NCBI RefSeq assembly: GCF_004006175.1
Contig: NZ_CP033219.1
Location: 4,030,001 to 4,094,000 of the forward strand
Reading direction: 5' to 3'
Source: Parasedimentitalea marina
GTDB lineage: Bacteria > Pseudomonadota > Alphaproteobacteria > Rhodobacterales > Rhodobacteraceae
Length of the DNA stretch: 64,000 nucleotides
The notes below the pieces were generated by a model. The model was not told the origin of the DNA. It saw only the letters and a list, made by a program, of their open reading frames with translations, and did not search any database. The position numbers and the translations under genes were made by a program. Positions 44,191 through 53,104 of this stretch are shown here, one piece after another; position 1 is the first letter of the stretch; every line of letters starts with the position of its first letter.

Positions 44191-45507
44191 TTATTCCGTT
44201 GCCCATTTGCCCACCTCCAAGCATGGCCGCTCTTTCCGGTCCTCGCATCTCACTTGGACCTTCACCAGCGCCCCAGATTTCAGCCATGTTTCAATGATCC
44301 GCTTGAGGCGTTTACGGTCTGCAGAGGTGTCCATGCCCAGCACATCAGCCACGATGCAGCCCGCCCAATCATCGCCAGCTTGATCCGAGTAGCGTGGGTG
44401 CTTTTCCTCAATGGCGTGTTGCACCGACAGCAGGTTTTTGACCGTCACGCCATCGAATGTGTCAGGCCATTCCCAAACTTCCGCCACGCCCACGCTATCC
44501 CCATTGGATAGGTGGACAGACGCCATTCGCCGCCACTCTCGCTTGCCCACGGGTGCCAGATTGGCCTTGTCACGTGTAACTGCGAAGTAGGTAGCAGGAT
44601 CATCCTGGACCCCAGCCTCTGCCTTCATTTCATCGTTCATTTTGTTGAGAACCCGCCCGGATCGAGCCGCAGACAACAGAGCCGACGCACCGCGCCCACT
44701 TTCAGTTGTGGCTTCCTCACCGTTGGTCTTGCGAGTGTGATGCACCAGTTCGATTGCGCAGTTGCACCGATCTGCCAAGCGCGCCCACTCCTTCGCCACA
44801 AGGTCGATTGCGCCGTTGTCGTTCTCACCGACTTGGTGCGATGAAACGAATGGGTCGATCACCAGCACGTCAATGCCGCGCACCTCAATCTCATGCGCCA
44901 AAGCGTCCATTTCCGGCTTGATGATCTGGACGCCCTCACGGGTCTGCACAGCGGTACTCAGAGCACGTTCTCGGCCTGTGTCCACAAACAGCTTGCCCTT
45001 GATTTCACCCGGGGTGACGTTGTGGTGCTGCATCGCCGCGATAATGCGCCGGTCCAGCTCGTCGCGGGAGTCTTCGAGATTGTATATCCAGACCTTGAGA
45101 TTGGGTGCCGTCCAATCCCCCAGCAATTCATGCCCAGACGCCATTGCCAGCACCTCACAGATCGTCAGGGACGACTTGCCGACGCCTCCGGGGGCAACCG
45201 TCACTGATACCTGCTTGCGGATCAAGTGTTGGCCATACACCCAAGGCCAGGGCGGGATAGTGGACGGGTCACGCCAAGCAAAACCTGTGGGTAAAAAGTC
45301 ACCCCGCGTTCTAACTGCAGGCGGATGGTCAAACGTGTTCGGGTCACGACTCGGCATTCTCACGTCATTTGCTTGTTGGTCACCAGACGGAAAGTCATAG
45401 TTATTCTGATCACGACGCGGCATTCTCATGCCATTCATTTGTCCGGCAACAGACGGGCCATCATCTGGGCAACCGCTATCCACCCAATTGTCAAAGGTGC
45501 CATCCAT
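44191..45507 (-). CDS. RepA-like AAA ATPase/helicase of the island
   Basis: 438 residues. About 90 N-terminal residues with two repeats of a 'DVRMPSRDPNTFD'-like unit (RMPRRDQNNYDFP and RMPSRDPNTFDHP) precede a RecA-fold hexameric ATPase. Walker A APGGVGKSSL around Lys111, Walker B VLVIDPFVS and sensor VHHTRKTNG are present. It matches RepA/RSF1010-type helicases used by islands and plasmids. The start shares one base with the stop of the upstream gene (TAATG), so they are coupled. A winged-helix-like C-terminus follows. Confidence 0.87.
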   Translation of the reverse strand: MDGTFDNWVDSGCPDDGPSVAGQMNGMRMPRRDQNNYDFPSGDQQANDVRMPSRDPNTFDHPPAVRTRGDFLPTGFAWRDPSTIPPWPWVYGQHLIRKQVSVTVAPGGVGKSSLTICEVLAMASGHELLGDWTAPNLKVWIYNLEDSRDELDRRIIAAMQHHNVTPGEIKGKLFVDTGRERALSTAVQTREGVQIIKPEMDALAHEIEVRGIDVLVIDPFVSSHQVGENDNGAIDLVAKEWARLADRCNCAIELVHHTRKTNGEEATTESGRGASALLSAARSGRVLNKMNDEMKAEAGVQDDPATYFAVTRDKANLAPVGKREWRRMASVHLSNGDSVGVAEVWEWPDTFDGVTVKNLLSVQHAIEEKHPRYSDQAGDDWAGCIVADVLGMDTSADRKRLKRIIETWLKSGALVKVQVRCEDRKERPCLEVGKWATE

Positions 45508-45803
45508 TACAGAACGTCCCCATTCAGGGGGCCAAACAGAGCGGCAGACGCCGCCATATTGGTATTACCTGCCGACAGGCTGTTGAGGGTAGCAAAGGCC
45601 AGCGAGGCGCATCCGGCCTCAGTCAAGCGAGCCATCAGCACAATCGTCAGCTCATGCCAACTGGACCCGGCGCCCAGGGTGAGCACATAGCCCAAACTCT
45701 TGGCCACGCGCTTGTGCCTTTCCTTAGCGCACTCAGACATTGCGTTTTGGCGCTTTGTCGGAGTATTATGTCCGGGGAAGTTTGCCGCTTTCTTTTGTGA
45801 CAT
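45507..45803 (-). CDS. hypothetical island protein upstream of the ATPase
   Basis: 98 residues from the ATG at 45803 (MSQKKAANFPGHNTPTKRQN); an ATG at 45740 would give 77. The frame stays open back into the tRNA, which cannot be coding, so the true start must be internal. Basic N-terminus, then a helical stretch (LGYVLTLGAGSSWHELTIVL) and an Ala-rich end. The stop overlaps the ATPase start. Gene order is typical of island replication modules, but I do not recognise the family. Confidence 0.5.
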   Translation of the reverse strand: MSQKKAANFPGHNTPTKRQNAMSECAKERHKRVAKSLGYVLTLGAGSSWHELTIVLMARLTEAGCASLAFATLNSLSAGNTNMAASAALFGPLNGDVL

Positions 45804-46001
45804 AGCGCCGTTGCCCTTTACCGAGGGCGCGGCGTTTTTCTTTGCAGATTCGAGAACAGCAGGCGAACATTCACTGCCAACTTGTACGGGTTTTGTACAG
45901 ATTACACTCGTACTGTACCCGTATGTTCCCGTATTAGTCCGTTCTTGGGTTTTTGCGGCAGATGCGTCACCACCACAAGCACTTGATTTTGCTTGAGTTT
46001 G

Positions 46002-46048
46002 TGGTGACCCCGGTTGGATTCGAACCAACAACCTGCCCCTTAGGAGGG
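46002..46048 (-). repeat. attR: 3' half of tRNA-Arg(CCT)
   Basis: Pairs with attL 17195-17241, 45 of 47 bases the same. The exchange point is likely within the anticodon-loop side, where 19 bases are identical (the aacctgccccttaggaggg segment). Confidence 0.88.
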
Positions 46049-46078
46049 GGCTGCTCTATCCAGTTGAGCCACGGGGCC
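46002..46078 (-). tRNA. tRNA-Arg (anticodon CCT)
   Basis: 77 bases including an encoded CCA. Acceptor GGCCCCG pairs with CGGGGTC (one G-T), the anticodon loop contains CCT, the T loop is TTCGAAT with stem GTTGG/CCAAC. The gene is intact and is the integration site of the island to its left; its 3' 47 bases (46002-46048) are the attR copy. Confidence 0.96.
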
Positions 46079-46543
46079 ATATACTATGATGGACTGTACT
46101 CTCCCCTAACAAATAGACATTGCGAGCTCAATCCCATGCCGCGCACCGCTCTCACTTTTTGCTGAGGCAGGCTGAGGGTGCCTTAAACTCTACGACCGGG
46201 CTTTCAGGACCCGGCGGGGCAACGTCTCTGGCCAATCGGTTTTGCAAGCGCTGCGATTCAGCGCCCACAGGGGCAGGTTCGCCTAAAAATTACGCAGGTG
46301 CACAGATCTCACGCTGCACTGCGGCAAATTCCATTGATGCAACGGATCCGCTGACACCATGTTTGGATCACCGCAGGCAACGAGGTCTGCTGTGTTGTCC
46401 GTCCCACCACCGTGTGATGCCTAGGCAGGCCCGCTTAGGTCTTTGTCAAAAAGTGAAGAAATCGGGGCCCATTCACATGCCATAGCGCAAATCACCTGCC
46501 CGGCCCCAACTAGGAACAACCCCAATTGCAGCGGAGCGAACAC
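46079..46543. other. intergenic leader region of the nir-nas operon
   Basis: 465 bases between the tRNA and nirB. Short inverted segments occur (for example ccggg/cccgg at about 46196-46214), and this length suits a leader under NasT-type antitermination, but no hairpin with a clear terminator was found. No gene seen; frames at 46120-46485 are not protein-like. Confidence 0.4.
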
Positions 46544-48988
46544 ATGAGTCAAAAACTTGTAATTATCGGGGCAGGTATGGCCTCGGGGCGGGTCATCGAA
46601 CACCTGCGCGAAACTAATCCTGATGCCTATGAGGTCACATTGTTCAACGCTGAACCCCGTGGCAACTATAACCGGATCATGCTGTCACCGGTGCTGTCTG
46701 GTGACAAGACCTACCCCGAGATCGTCATCCACGATGAAGATTTCTACGCTGAAAACAACGTCACCTGCCGGTTTGGTGAAACGGTCTCCGCGGTTGATAC
46801 GGCGGCCAAGACCGTCACCGCCGCAAACGGTGATGTGCTGCCCTATGACAAGCTGCTGTTTGGCACCGGATCGAACCCCTTCATCATCCCTATGCCCGGC
46901 CATGATCTGGACGGCGTCATTGCCTATCGCGATCTGGAGGACACTGAACAGATGATGGGTCTGGGCGCGGGTCACAAGGCTGTTGTCATCGGTGGTGGCC
47001 TGTTGGGACTAGAGGCCGCAGCGGGTATGGCGGCGCGCGGAGTCGACGTCACCGTGGTCCACCTTATGGGCCATTTGATGGAACGTCAGCTGGACGAGGC
47101 CGCCGGATACCTGCTGCGCCGCGCCTTGGTTGACAAGGGCATCACCGTCAAATGCTCGGCCAATTCCAAAGAGATTTTGGGAGAAAATGGCCATGTTAGA
47201 GCCTTATTGCTCGATGACGGTACCGAACTGCCCTGTGACTTACTGGTGATGGCCGTCGGCATCCGCCCAAACACTGGGTTGGCGCAGGCGGCCGGACTGG
47301 CGGTGGGGCGCGGTATCCATGTCGACGATCACCTGCTGACCTCAGATCAGGATGTGCTGGCGGTGGGCGAATGCGTCGAACACAATGGCGCGCTGTTTGG
47401 TCTGGTTGCACCACTTTATGAACAGGCCAAGGTGGCGGCCAAAACGTTGCTGGGTGAAACAGCTGTTTTTACCGCCAAAGAGGTCTCGACCAAGCTGAAA
47501 GTCACCGGTTGTGATCTGTTCAGCGCCGGCGACTTTGCCGAAGGTAAGGACCGCGAGGACATCATCTTTCGCGACCCGGCACGCGGCGTTTACAAACGTC
47601 TGGTCATCGAAAACGATACCTTGATAGGCGCTGTCCTATATGGCGACACTGATGATGGTAATTGGTTCTTTGGCCTGATCAAGGACACCACCGATATCTC
47701 GGAAATGCGCGATACGCTGATCTTTGGACCGGCCTACCAGGGAGGGTCCTCGCTGGACCCGTTGGCAGCCGTTGCAGCCTTGCCGGATGATGCAGAAATC
47801 TGCGGCTGCAACGGCATTTCCAAAGGCCAGATCGTGGCGGCCATTCAGGCAGGTGCCCATACGCTGGACACGGTAAAGGCAAACTCCAAGGCAGCATCGT
47901 CCTGTGGCAGCTGTGCCGGTCTGGTGGCGGACTTGCTGGGCGTCACGCTGGGCGATGCGTTCAAAATGCCCGAGAAAGAGGTGATCTGTAAGTGCAGTGA
48001 TCTGTCCCATGATGATCTGCGCAAACTGATCGTGGCCAAGGATCTGAAGTCCATCCCGCAGGCAATGCAGGAACTGGACTGGAAGACCTCGTGCGGCTGT
48101 CACATCTGCCGCCCAGCGCTGAACTACTACATGGTTTGCGCCTGGCCCGGCGCTTACGAGGACGACGGCAAAAGCCGTTTCATCAACGAACGGGTGCACG
48201 CCAACATCCAGAAGGACGGCACCTATTCGGTGGTGCCCCGGATGCTCGGCGGTATCACCACTCCGGATGAATTGCGCGCGATTGCGGATGCGGCGGACAA
48301 ATATGATGTGCCCACCGTCAAGGTGACAGGTGGTCAGCGGATCGACCTGCTGGGCATCAAGAAAGAGGACCTCCCCGCGATTTGGTATGATCTGGGCAAG
48401 GCCGGCATGATGTCGGGTCAGGCCTATGCCAAGGGTCTGCGCACGGTGAAAACCTGTGTTGGCACCGATCATTGCCGGTTTGGCACCCAGGACAGCACTG
48501 GTCTGGGTATCCAGATCGAACAGGCCATGTGGGGCGCCTGGTCGCCGCATAAATTCAAGCTGGCCGTGTCAGGCTGCCCGCGCAATTGCGCCGAGGCCAC
48601 TTGTAAGGATCTGGGCATCATCTGTGTCGACAGCGGCTATCAGATTCTGGTGGGCGGCGCGGCGGGGCTGGACCTGCATCAGACCGAGCTGCTGGTGCAG
48701 GTCGCCAGTGAAAATGACGCCATTCAAGTGTCTTGTGCGTTTTACCAGCTATACCGCGAGGGCGCGCAGTATCTGCACCGTCCCTACAAATGGATCGCCA
48801 AGGTGGGGCTGGACTGGATCAAACAGCAGATCGTTGATGATCTTGAAAACCGCGCTGCACTGGCGGACCGGTTCCACTATTCACAGCAATTCTATCAAAT
48901 CGACCCCTGGGCCGAGCGGGTGAAACAGGGCAAAGACGCCCACGAGTTCGCTCCGCTGGCAGATTTCACAAAGGTAGCAGCAGAATGA
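46544..48988 (+). CDS. nirB: assimilatory NAD(P)H nitrite reductase, large subunit NirB
   Basis: 814 residues. Order of parts: FAD/NAD(P)-binding pyridine nucleotide-disulfide type domain (KLVIIGAGMASGRVIEHL; VIGGGLLGLEAAAGMA), BFD-type [2Fe-2S] segments with CGCNGISKGQIVAAI and the later CKCSDLSHDDLRKL, and the sirohaem-4Fe-4S nitrite reductase domain with TCVGTDHCRFG and SGCPRNCAEA. Reduces nitrite to ammonia in the cytoplasm. The ATG at 46544 is used; a TTG 18 bases upstream is less likely. The stop overlaps the nirD start (ATGA). Confidence 0.96.
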   Translation: MSQKLVIIGAGMASGRVIEHLRETNPDAYEVTLFNAEPRGNYNRIMLSPVLSGDKTYPEIVIHDEDFYAENNVTCRFGETVSAVDTAAKTVTAANGDVLPYDKLLFGTGSNPFIIPMPGHDLDGVIAYRDLEDTEQMMGLGAGHKAVVIGGGLLGLEAAAGMAARGVDVTVVHLMGHLMERQLDEAAGYLLRRALVDKGITVKCSANSKEILGENGHVRALLLDDGTELPCDLLVMAVGIRPNTGLAQAAGLAVGRGIHVDDHLLTSDQDVLAVGECVEHNGALFGLVAPLYEQAKVAAKTLLGETAVFTAKEVSTKLKVTGCDLFSAGDFAEGKDREDIIFRDPARGVYKRLVIENDTLIGAVLYGDTDDGNWFFGLIKDTTDISEMRDTLIFGPAYQGGSSLDPLAAVAALPDDAEICGCNGISKGQIVAAIQAGAHTLDTVKANSKAASSCGSCAGLVADLLGVTLGDAFKMPEKEVICKCSDLSHDDLRKLIVAKDLKSIPQAMQELDWKTSCGCHICRPALNYYMVCAWPGAYEDDGKSRFINERVHANIQKDGTYSVVPRMLGGITTPDELRAIADAADKYDVPTVKVTGGQRIDLLGIKKEDLPAIWYDLGKAGMMSGQAYAKGLRTVKTCVGTDHCRFGTQDSTGLGIQIEQAMWGAWSPHKFKLAVSGCPRNCAEATCKDLGIICVDSGYQILVGGAAGLDLHQTELLVQVASENDAIQVSCAFYQLYREGAQYLHRPYKWIAKVGLDWIKQQIVDDLENRAALADRFHYSQQFYQIDPWAERVKQGKDAHEFAPLADFTKVAAE

Positions 48989-49323
48989 GCGGCTTTATCG
49001 ACATCGGCAAGTTTGACGACATCCCCGCCCGCGGCGCCCGCATAGTGCGCACCCCTCGCGGTGACATCGCCGTGTTTCGCACCGCCTCGGGGCAGGTGTT
49101 TGCGCTGGACGATTACCTGCCCGGCAAGGCCGGCCCCCTGTCCAACGGTATTCAGCACGACACCCAAGTGACCGACCCGATGCGCAACTGGGTCTTTGAC
49201 CTTGCCTCGGGTCAGGCGCAGGGGGCTGACGAAGGATCGGTGGCAACTTACCCGGTGAAATGCGAACAGGGTCGCATCCTGATTGCGGCCTCGGCGGTCA
49301 CTGCGCAGGGTGCAGCGGCGTGA
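48985..49323 (+). CDS. nirD: nitrite reductase small subunit NirD
   Basis: 112 residues, Rieske-like fold. Starts MSGFIDIGKFDDIPARGARI and has the NirD landmarks VFALDDYLPGKAGPLSNGI and VTDPMRNWVFDLASGQA. It lacks the Cys-His cluster ligands of true Rieske proteins, as NirD does. Overlaps nirB by 4 bases and nasA by 1 base, so the three are translated together. Confidence 0.93.
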   Translation: MSGFIDIGKFDDIPARGARIVRTPRGDIAVFRTASGQVFALDDYLPGKAGPLSNGIQHDTQVTDPMRNWVFDLASGQAQGADEGSVATYPVKCEQGRILIAASAVTAQGAAA

Positions 49324-51956
49324 TGGACGGCAGCGCGTTACCCGAAGTCCGGTCCACCTGTCCCTATTGCGGCGTGGGCTGCGGAGTGCTGCTGCGCGCA
49401 AACGGGCAAGGCGGACTGGATGTGCGCGGGGACCCTGATCACCCCACCAACCGGGGCCGTCTGTGCTCCAAGGGCACCGCATTGGGGGAAACCGTCGGGC
49501 GAGAGGGCCGCTTGCTGGCCCCCCGCATCAATGGGGTCACGGTCGACTGGGAGTCTGCGCTGGATACGGTGGCCTCCAGGTTCTCGCAGACCATTGCGGA
49601 ACACGGACCCGACAGCGTCGCCTTTTATGTCTCGGGGCAATTGCTGACCGAAGATTACTATGTGGCCAACAAACTGATGAAGGGCTTCATCGGGTCGGCC
49701 AATATCGACACCAACTCGCGGCTGTGCATGGCGTCCACGGTGGCCGGCCATCGCCGGGCCTTTGGCAGTGATACTGTTCCCGGCACCTATGAGGATCTGG
49801 AGCAGGCTGATCTGATTGTTCTGGTCGGCTCTAATCTGGCCTGGTGTCATCCGGTTTTGAGCCAGCGCATCCAGGCTGCGCGCGCGCAGCGACCTGAAAT
49901 GAAGCTGGTGGTGGTCGACCCCCGCCGCACCGCCAGCTGCGATGGCGCAGATATGCATTTGCAACTGCGCAACGGCGCTGATGTGGCTCTATTCAACGCA
50001 CTTTTGGCTGAAATTGACCGGACAGGTGCCCATGACCCAGAGTTCCTGACCCATGTTGAAGGGGCCGGGGCGGCCTTTGCTGCCGCCCGCAGCACTGACA
50101 CATCCGTCACCGGTCTGAGCCCCGAACAGATCCGCGCCTTCACCGATCTGTGGATCAACACCAAACGCGTGGTCACTGTGTTCAGTCAGGGGGTCAACCA
50201 ATCGACCTCGGGCAGTGACAAGGTCAACGCGATCCTGAATTGCCACCTTGCCTCCGGTCGCATCGGTCAGCCCGGCATGGGCCCCTTCAGCGTCACCGGC
50301 CAACCCAACGCCATGGGTGGGCGCGAGGTGGGCGGCTTGGCCAATATGCTGGCCTGCCATCTTGAGCTGGAAAACGCGGTACATCGTCAAGTGGTGCAGG
50401 ACTATTGGCAGGCCCCAGCAATGCCCAGCGCACCCGGGTTGAAGGCGGTCAAGATGTTCAGCGCCGTGGGCGCAGGCAATATCAAGGCGCTGTGGATCAT
50501 CCACACCAACCCCGCTGTATCGATGCCCGACGCCGACGCGGTCACTGCGGCGATCAAATCTTGTGACTTTACCGTGGTCAGCGACATCACCGGCGCGACG
50601 GATACCGCCCGGCTGTGTGATGTGCAGTTGCCCGCCACTGCCTGGGCCGAGAAATCCGGCACCGTCACCAATTCTGACCGCACCATCAGCCGCCAACGCG
50701 CCGCGCTACCCGCGCCCGGACAGGCCAGGCCAGACTGGCAGATCCTTGCCGAAGTAGGCCGCCGCATGGGCTGGTCTGATGCCTTCACCTACGCCTCACC
50801 GGCAGACATCTTTGACGAATACGCCAAGCTGTCAGACCTGGCCGCTGCGCAGGGCCGCGACTTTGACATCTCGGGCCTGTCGGGCCTAACTCCGGACGGG
50901 TATGACAGGCTGGAGCCAACCCGTTGGCCGGTGAGCAAGACCCGACAGGGCGGGCGCTTCTTTGCGGATGGTCAGTTCTATACCCCCTCCGGCAAGGCGC
51001 AGATGCTGGCGTTGCAACACCGCGCGCCAGCGGCGAAATCTGGCCCTCGGTTTCCATTCCGGCTGAACACCGGGCGGGTGCGTGACCAGTGGCACAGCAT
51101 GACCCGCACCGGTAAATCACCCCGCCTGTCGGCGCATCTGGCGGAACCGTTTTTGGAAATCCACCCTCAAGATGCCGCAAAGCAGGGGTTTAACCCCGCC
51201 GACCTGATCTCGGTCCGCAGCACCCAAGGCAGCGCCATCCTGCGGGTGCTGATCACCGATGCAGTGTTACCCGGCGAAGTCTTTGCTCCGATTCACTGGA
51301 CCAACGAGACCGCCCCCTCGGCCCGGATTGACGCCTTGATCCCGTCCTTTACCGACCCGGTGTCCGGCCAACCTGAAAGCAAGGCCGCGGTGGTGGCCCT
51401 GTCCAAATTCCGCCCTGGATGGCATGGATTTGCGGTCTCACTCAACCAAATGCAGCCCGCAACCGACTATTGGGCGCTGTCGCGCACGACCAGTGGCTGG
51501 AGAACCGAGTTGGCCAGCTCCGATGCACCCGAGGACTGGGCGGCCTATGCCCGCACGCTGATTGGTGGCGCTGAAACAATCGAACAAAGCCTCTGTGATC
51601 CGGCGCGTGGCACCTATCGCTTTGCCTTTTATCGCGAGGGGCTGTTGGTCGGGGCCTTCTTTGCTGCACCTGATACATTGGCGCTGTCCCGGGATCATCT
51701 GGCCGACCTGCCCGGCACCGATGGCAACGCCGTCCTAAGCGGTCGCCCTGCTGTGGGGCAGCCCGACCCCGGCCCCATAGTCTGCGCCTGTTACAGTGTT
51801 GGCAGAAACACCATTCTGACCGCCATCAAAGATCACGGCCTCTCCAGCGTCGATGCTATTGGCACGGCGCTATCAGCAGGAACCAACTGCGGTTCGTGCC
51901 GGTCCGAACTGGCGGACCTGCTGCCAGACCTTATCCTGCCGGTGGTGGCGGCATGA
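49323..51956 (+). CDS. nasA: assimilatory nitrate reductase catalytic subunit NasA
   Basis: 877 residues. N-terminal 4Fe-4S motif CPYCGVGCGVL with the fourth Cys in RLCSKG, the molybdopterin-binding body (SRLCMASTVAGHRRAFGSD; FSQGVNQSTSG) and the C-terminal molydopterin dinucleotide-binding barrel. After about residue 815 there is a BFD-like [2Fe-2S] domain (CACYSVGRNTILTAIKDHGL, NCGSCRSEL), as in NasA proteins that take electrons without a separate subunit. Start at 49323 overlaps the nirD stop (TGATG). No nitrate transporter or nasST lies in the window. Confidence 0.95.
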   Translation: MDGSALPEVRSTCPYCGVGCGVLLRANGQGGLDVRGDPDHPTNRGRLCSKGTALGETVGREGRLLAPRINGVTVDWESALDTVASRFSQTIAEHGPDSVAFYVSGQLLTEDYYVANKLMKGFIGSANIDTNSRLCMASTVAGHRRAFGSDTVPGTYEDLEQADLIVLVGSNLAWCHPVLSQRIQAARAQRPEMKLVVVDPRRTASCDGADMHLQLRNGADVALFNALLAEIDRTGAHDPEFLTHVEGAGAAFAAARSTDTSVTGLSPEQIRAFTDLWINTKRVVTVFSQGVNQSTSGSDKVNAILNCHLASGRIGQPGMGPFSVTGQPNAMGGREVGGLANMLACHLELENAVHRQVVQDYWQAPAMPSAPGLKAVKMFSAVGAGNIKALWIIHTNPAVSMPDADAVTAAIKSCDFTVVSDITGATDTARLCDVQLPATAWAEKSGTVTNSDRTISRQRAALPAPGQARPDWQILAEVGRRMGWSDAFTYASPADIFDEYAKLSDLAAAQGRDFDISGLSGLTPDGYDRLEPTRWPVSKTRQGGRFFADGQFYTPSGKAQMLALQHRAPAAKSGPRFPFRLNTGRVRDQWHSMTRTGKSPRLSAHLAEPFLEIHPQDAAKQGFNPADLISVRSTQGSAILRVLITDAVLPGEVFAPIHWTNETAPSARIDALIPSFTDPVSGQPESKAAVVALSKFRPGWHGFAVSLNQMQPATDYWALSRTTSGWRTELASSDAPEDWAAYARTLIGGAETIEQSLCDPARGTYRFAFYREGLLVGAFFAAPDTLALSRDHLADLPGTDGNAVLSGRPAVGQPDPGPIVCACYSVGRNTILTAIKDHGLSSVDAIGTALSAGTNCGSCRSELADLLPDLILPVVAA

Positions 51957-52013
51957 TCCAAACACGCTGACCGACCCTATGTCCCCACTGCAACCAATGG
52001 ATCCATTGCAAAT

Positions 52014-52035
52014 GGCCCCATTGTGCTGCGGGGCC
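52014..52035. terminator. weak stem-loop after nasA
   Basis: GGCCCC and GGGGCC arms (52014-52019 and 52030-52035) with a 10-base loop and no run of T after it. Its position between nasA and the LacI gene suits a transcription end, but the stem is short. Confidence 0.35.
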
Positions 52036-52078
52036 TGATTGCCTAACCTCGCGAGAACAACAACACGAGGCTAACACA

Positions 52079-53104
52079 GTGACATCGGACAACAAACGCC
52101 CCCTAACACTCCGTGATGTATCCGAAGCCACAGGGGTTTCCGAAATGACTGTCAGCCGGGTACTGCGCAATCGGGGCGACGTGTCGGAAAAAACCCGCGT
52201 CAAGGTGCTCGCTGCCGCCAAAGAGCTGGGATATGTGCCCAACAAGATCGCCGGGGCGCTGGCCTCGAATAGGGTCAATCTGGTGGCGGTGATCATCCCA
52301 TCACTGTCCAACATGGTGTTCCCCGAGGTGCTGACCGGCGTCAACGAAGTGCTGGAGACCACCAACCTGCAACCGGTTGTGGGTGTCACCGATTACCGGC
52401 CCGAAAAAGAAGAAAAAGTACTGTACGAGATGCTGTCCTGGCGGCCTTCGGGGGTCATCATTGCCGGTCTGGAACACACCGAAGCGGCGCGTGCGATGCT
52501 CAACGCTGCTGGTATCCCAATTGTCGAAATCATGGACACCGATGGCAAGCCTGTAGATGCCATGGTGGGTATTTCACACCGCCGTGCCGGCAGCGAAATG
52601 GCCAAGGCGATCCTGAAAGCAGGCTATCGTCGCATTGGTTTCATGGGCACCAAAATGCCGCTGGATCACCGCGCCCGCAAGCGGTTCGAGGGCTTTACCG
52701 AGGCATTGGCCAAGGAAGGTGTCGAGATCGAAGACCGCAACTTTTATTCGGGCGGATCTGCGCTGGCCAAGGGCCGCGAGATGACCGCTGAAATGCTGGA
52801 ACGGTCACCAGATCTGGATTTTCTGTATTATTCCAACGATATGATCGGCGCAGGCGGTTTGCTGTACTTGCTGGATCAGGGAATTGACGTGCCGGGTCAG
52901 ATCGGCCTGGCGGGTTTCAACGATGTTGAGCTGTTGCAAGGACTGCCCCGCAAACTGGCCACTATGGATGCCTGTCGGCTTGAGATCGGACGCAAGGCAG
53001 CCGAGATCATTGCCGCACAGCTGGACAACCCCGAGGAAGAGATCGAAACCCGGATCACCCTGACCCCGACCATCAGTTTTGGCGACACGCTAAAGCGGCG
53101 CTGA
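52079..53104 (+). CDS. LacI/GntR-type transcriptional repressor
   Basis: 341 residues. Helix-turn-helix LTLRDVSEATGVSEMTVSRV at the start and the hinge YVPNKIAGALASNRVNLVAV, then a periplasmic-binding-like sugar-sensing domain (VIIPSLSNMVFPEVLTGVNE). By its hinge and N-terminal pattern it resembles the gluconate regulator GntR. GTG start at 52079. No sugar gene is nearby, so its target is not evident. The glycosylase gene that follows shares one base with its stop. Confidence 0.88.
   Translation: MTSDNKRPLTLRDVSEATGVSEMTVSRVLRNRGDVSEKTRVKVLAAAKELGYVPNKIAGALASNRVNLVAVIIPSLSNMVFPEVLTGVNEVLETTNLQPVVGVTDYRPEKEEKVLYEMLSWRPSGVIIAGLEHTEAARAMLNAAGIPIVEIMDTDGKPVDAMVGISHRRAGSEMAKAILKAGYRRIGFMGTKMPLDHRARKRFEGFTEALAKEGVEIEDRNFYSGGSALAKGREMTAEMLERSPDLDFLYYSNDMIGAGGLLYLLDQGIDVPGQIGLAGFNDVELLQGLPRKLATMDACRLEIGRKAAEIIAAQLDNPEEEIETRITLTPTISFGDTLKRR

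Larger units (their letters stand above)
17195..46048. mobile_element. genomic island in tRNA-Arg(CCT), about 28.9 kb
   Basis: Bounded by 47-base near-identical copies of the tRNA-Arg(CCT) 3' half at 17195-17241 and 46002-46048 (45 of 47 bases the same). The tyrosine integrase lies directly inside the left copy, reading towards it; an excisionase-like gene, an Arc-type repressor, a RepA-like ATPase and a helix-turn-helix protein complete the mobility genes at the two ends. The cargo between about 20.4 and 42.8 kb is visibly richer in A+T than the flanks. There are no capsid, tail, packaging or conjugation genes, so it is a satellite-like or mobilised integrative element, or a decayed one. Excision would leave the tRNA gene intact. 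Confidence 0.85.

Noticed and set aside
43892..44287. 131-codon version of the 40-residue gene
   Set aside because: The extension is low-complexity and reads through the G/C-run hairpin; the short form starting at 44014 fits better.
17195..46048. complete prophage
   Set aside because: No capsid, portal, terminase, tail or lysis genes were found; only integration and replication modules are present.
46210..46245. possible sigma-54 promoter before nirB (TGGCC...TTTTGCA)
   Set aside because: The GG and GC are 12 bases apart instead of 10, so it does not fit the -24/-12 consensus.
47636..48550. 304-codon frame antisense to nirB
   Set aside because: NirB motifs are on the plus strand throughout; the antisense protein has no recognisable features.
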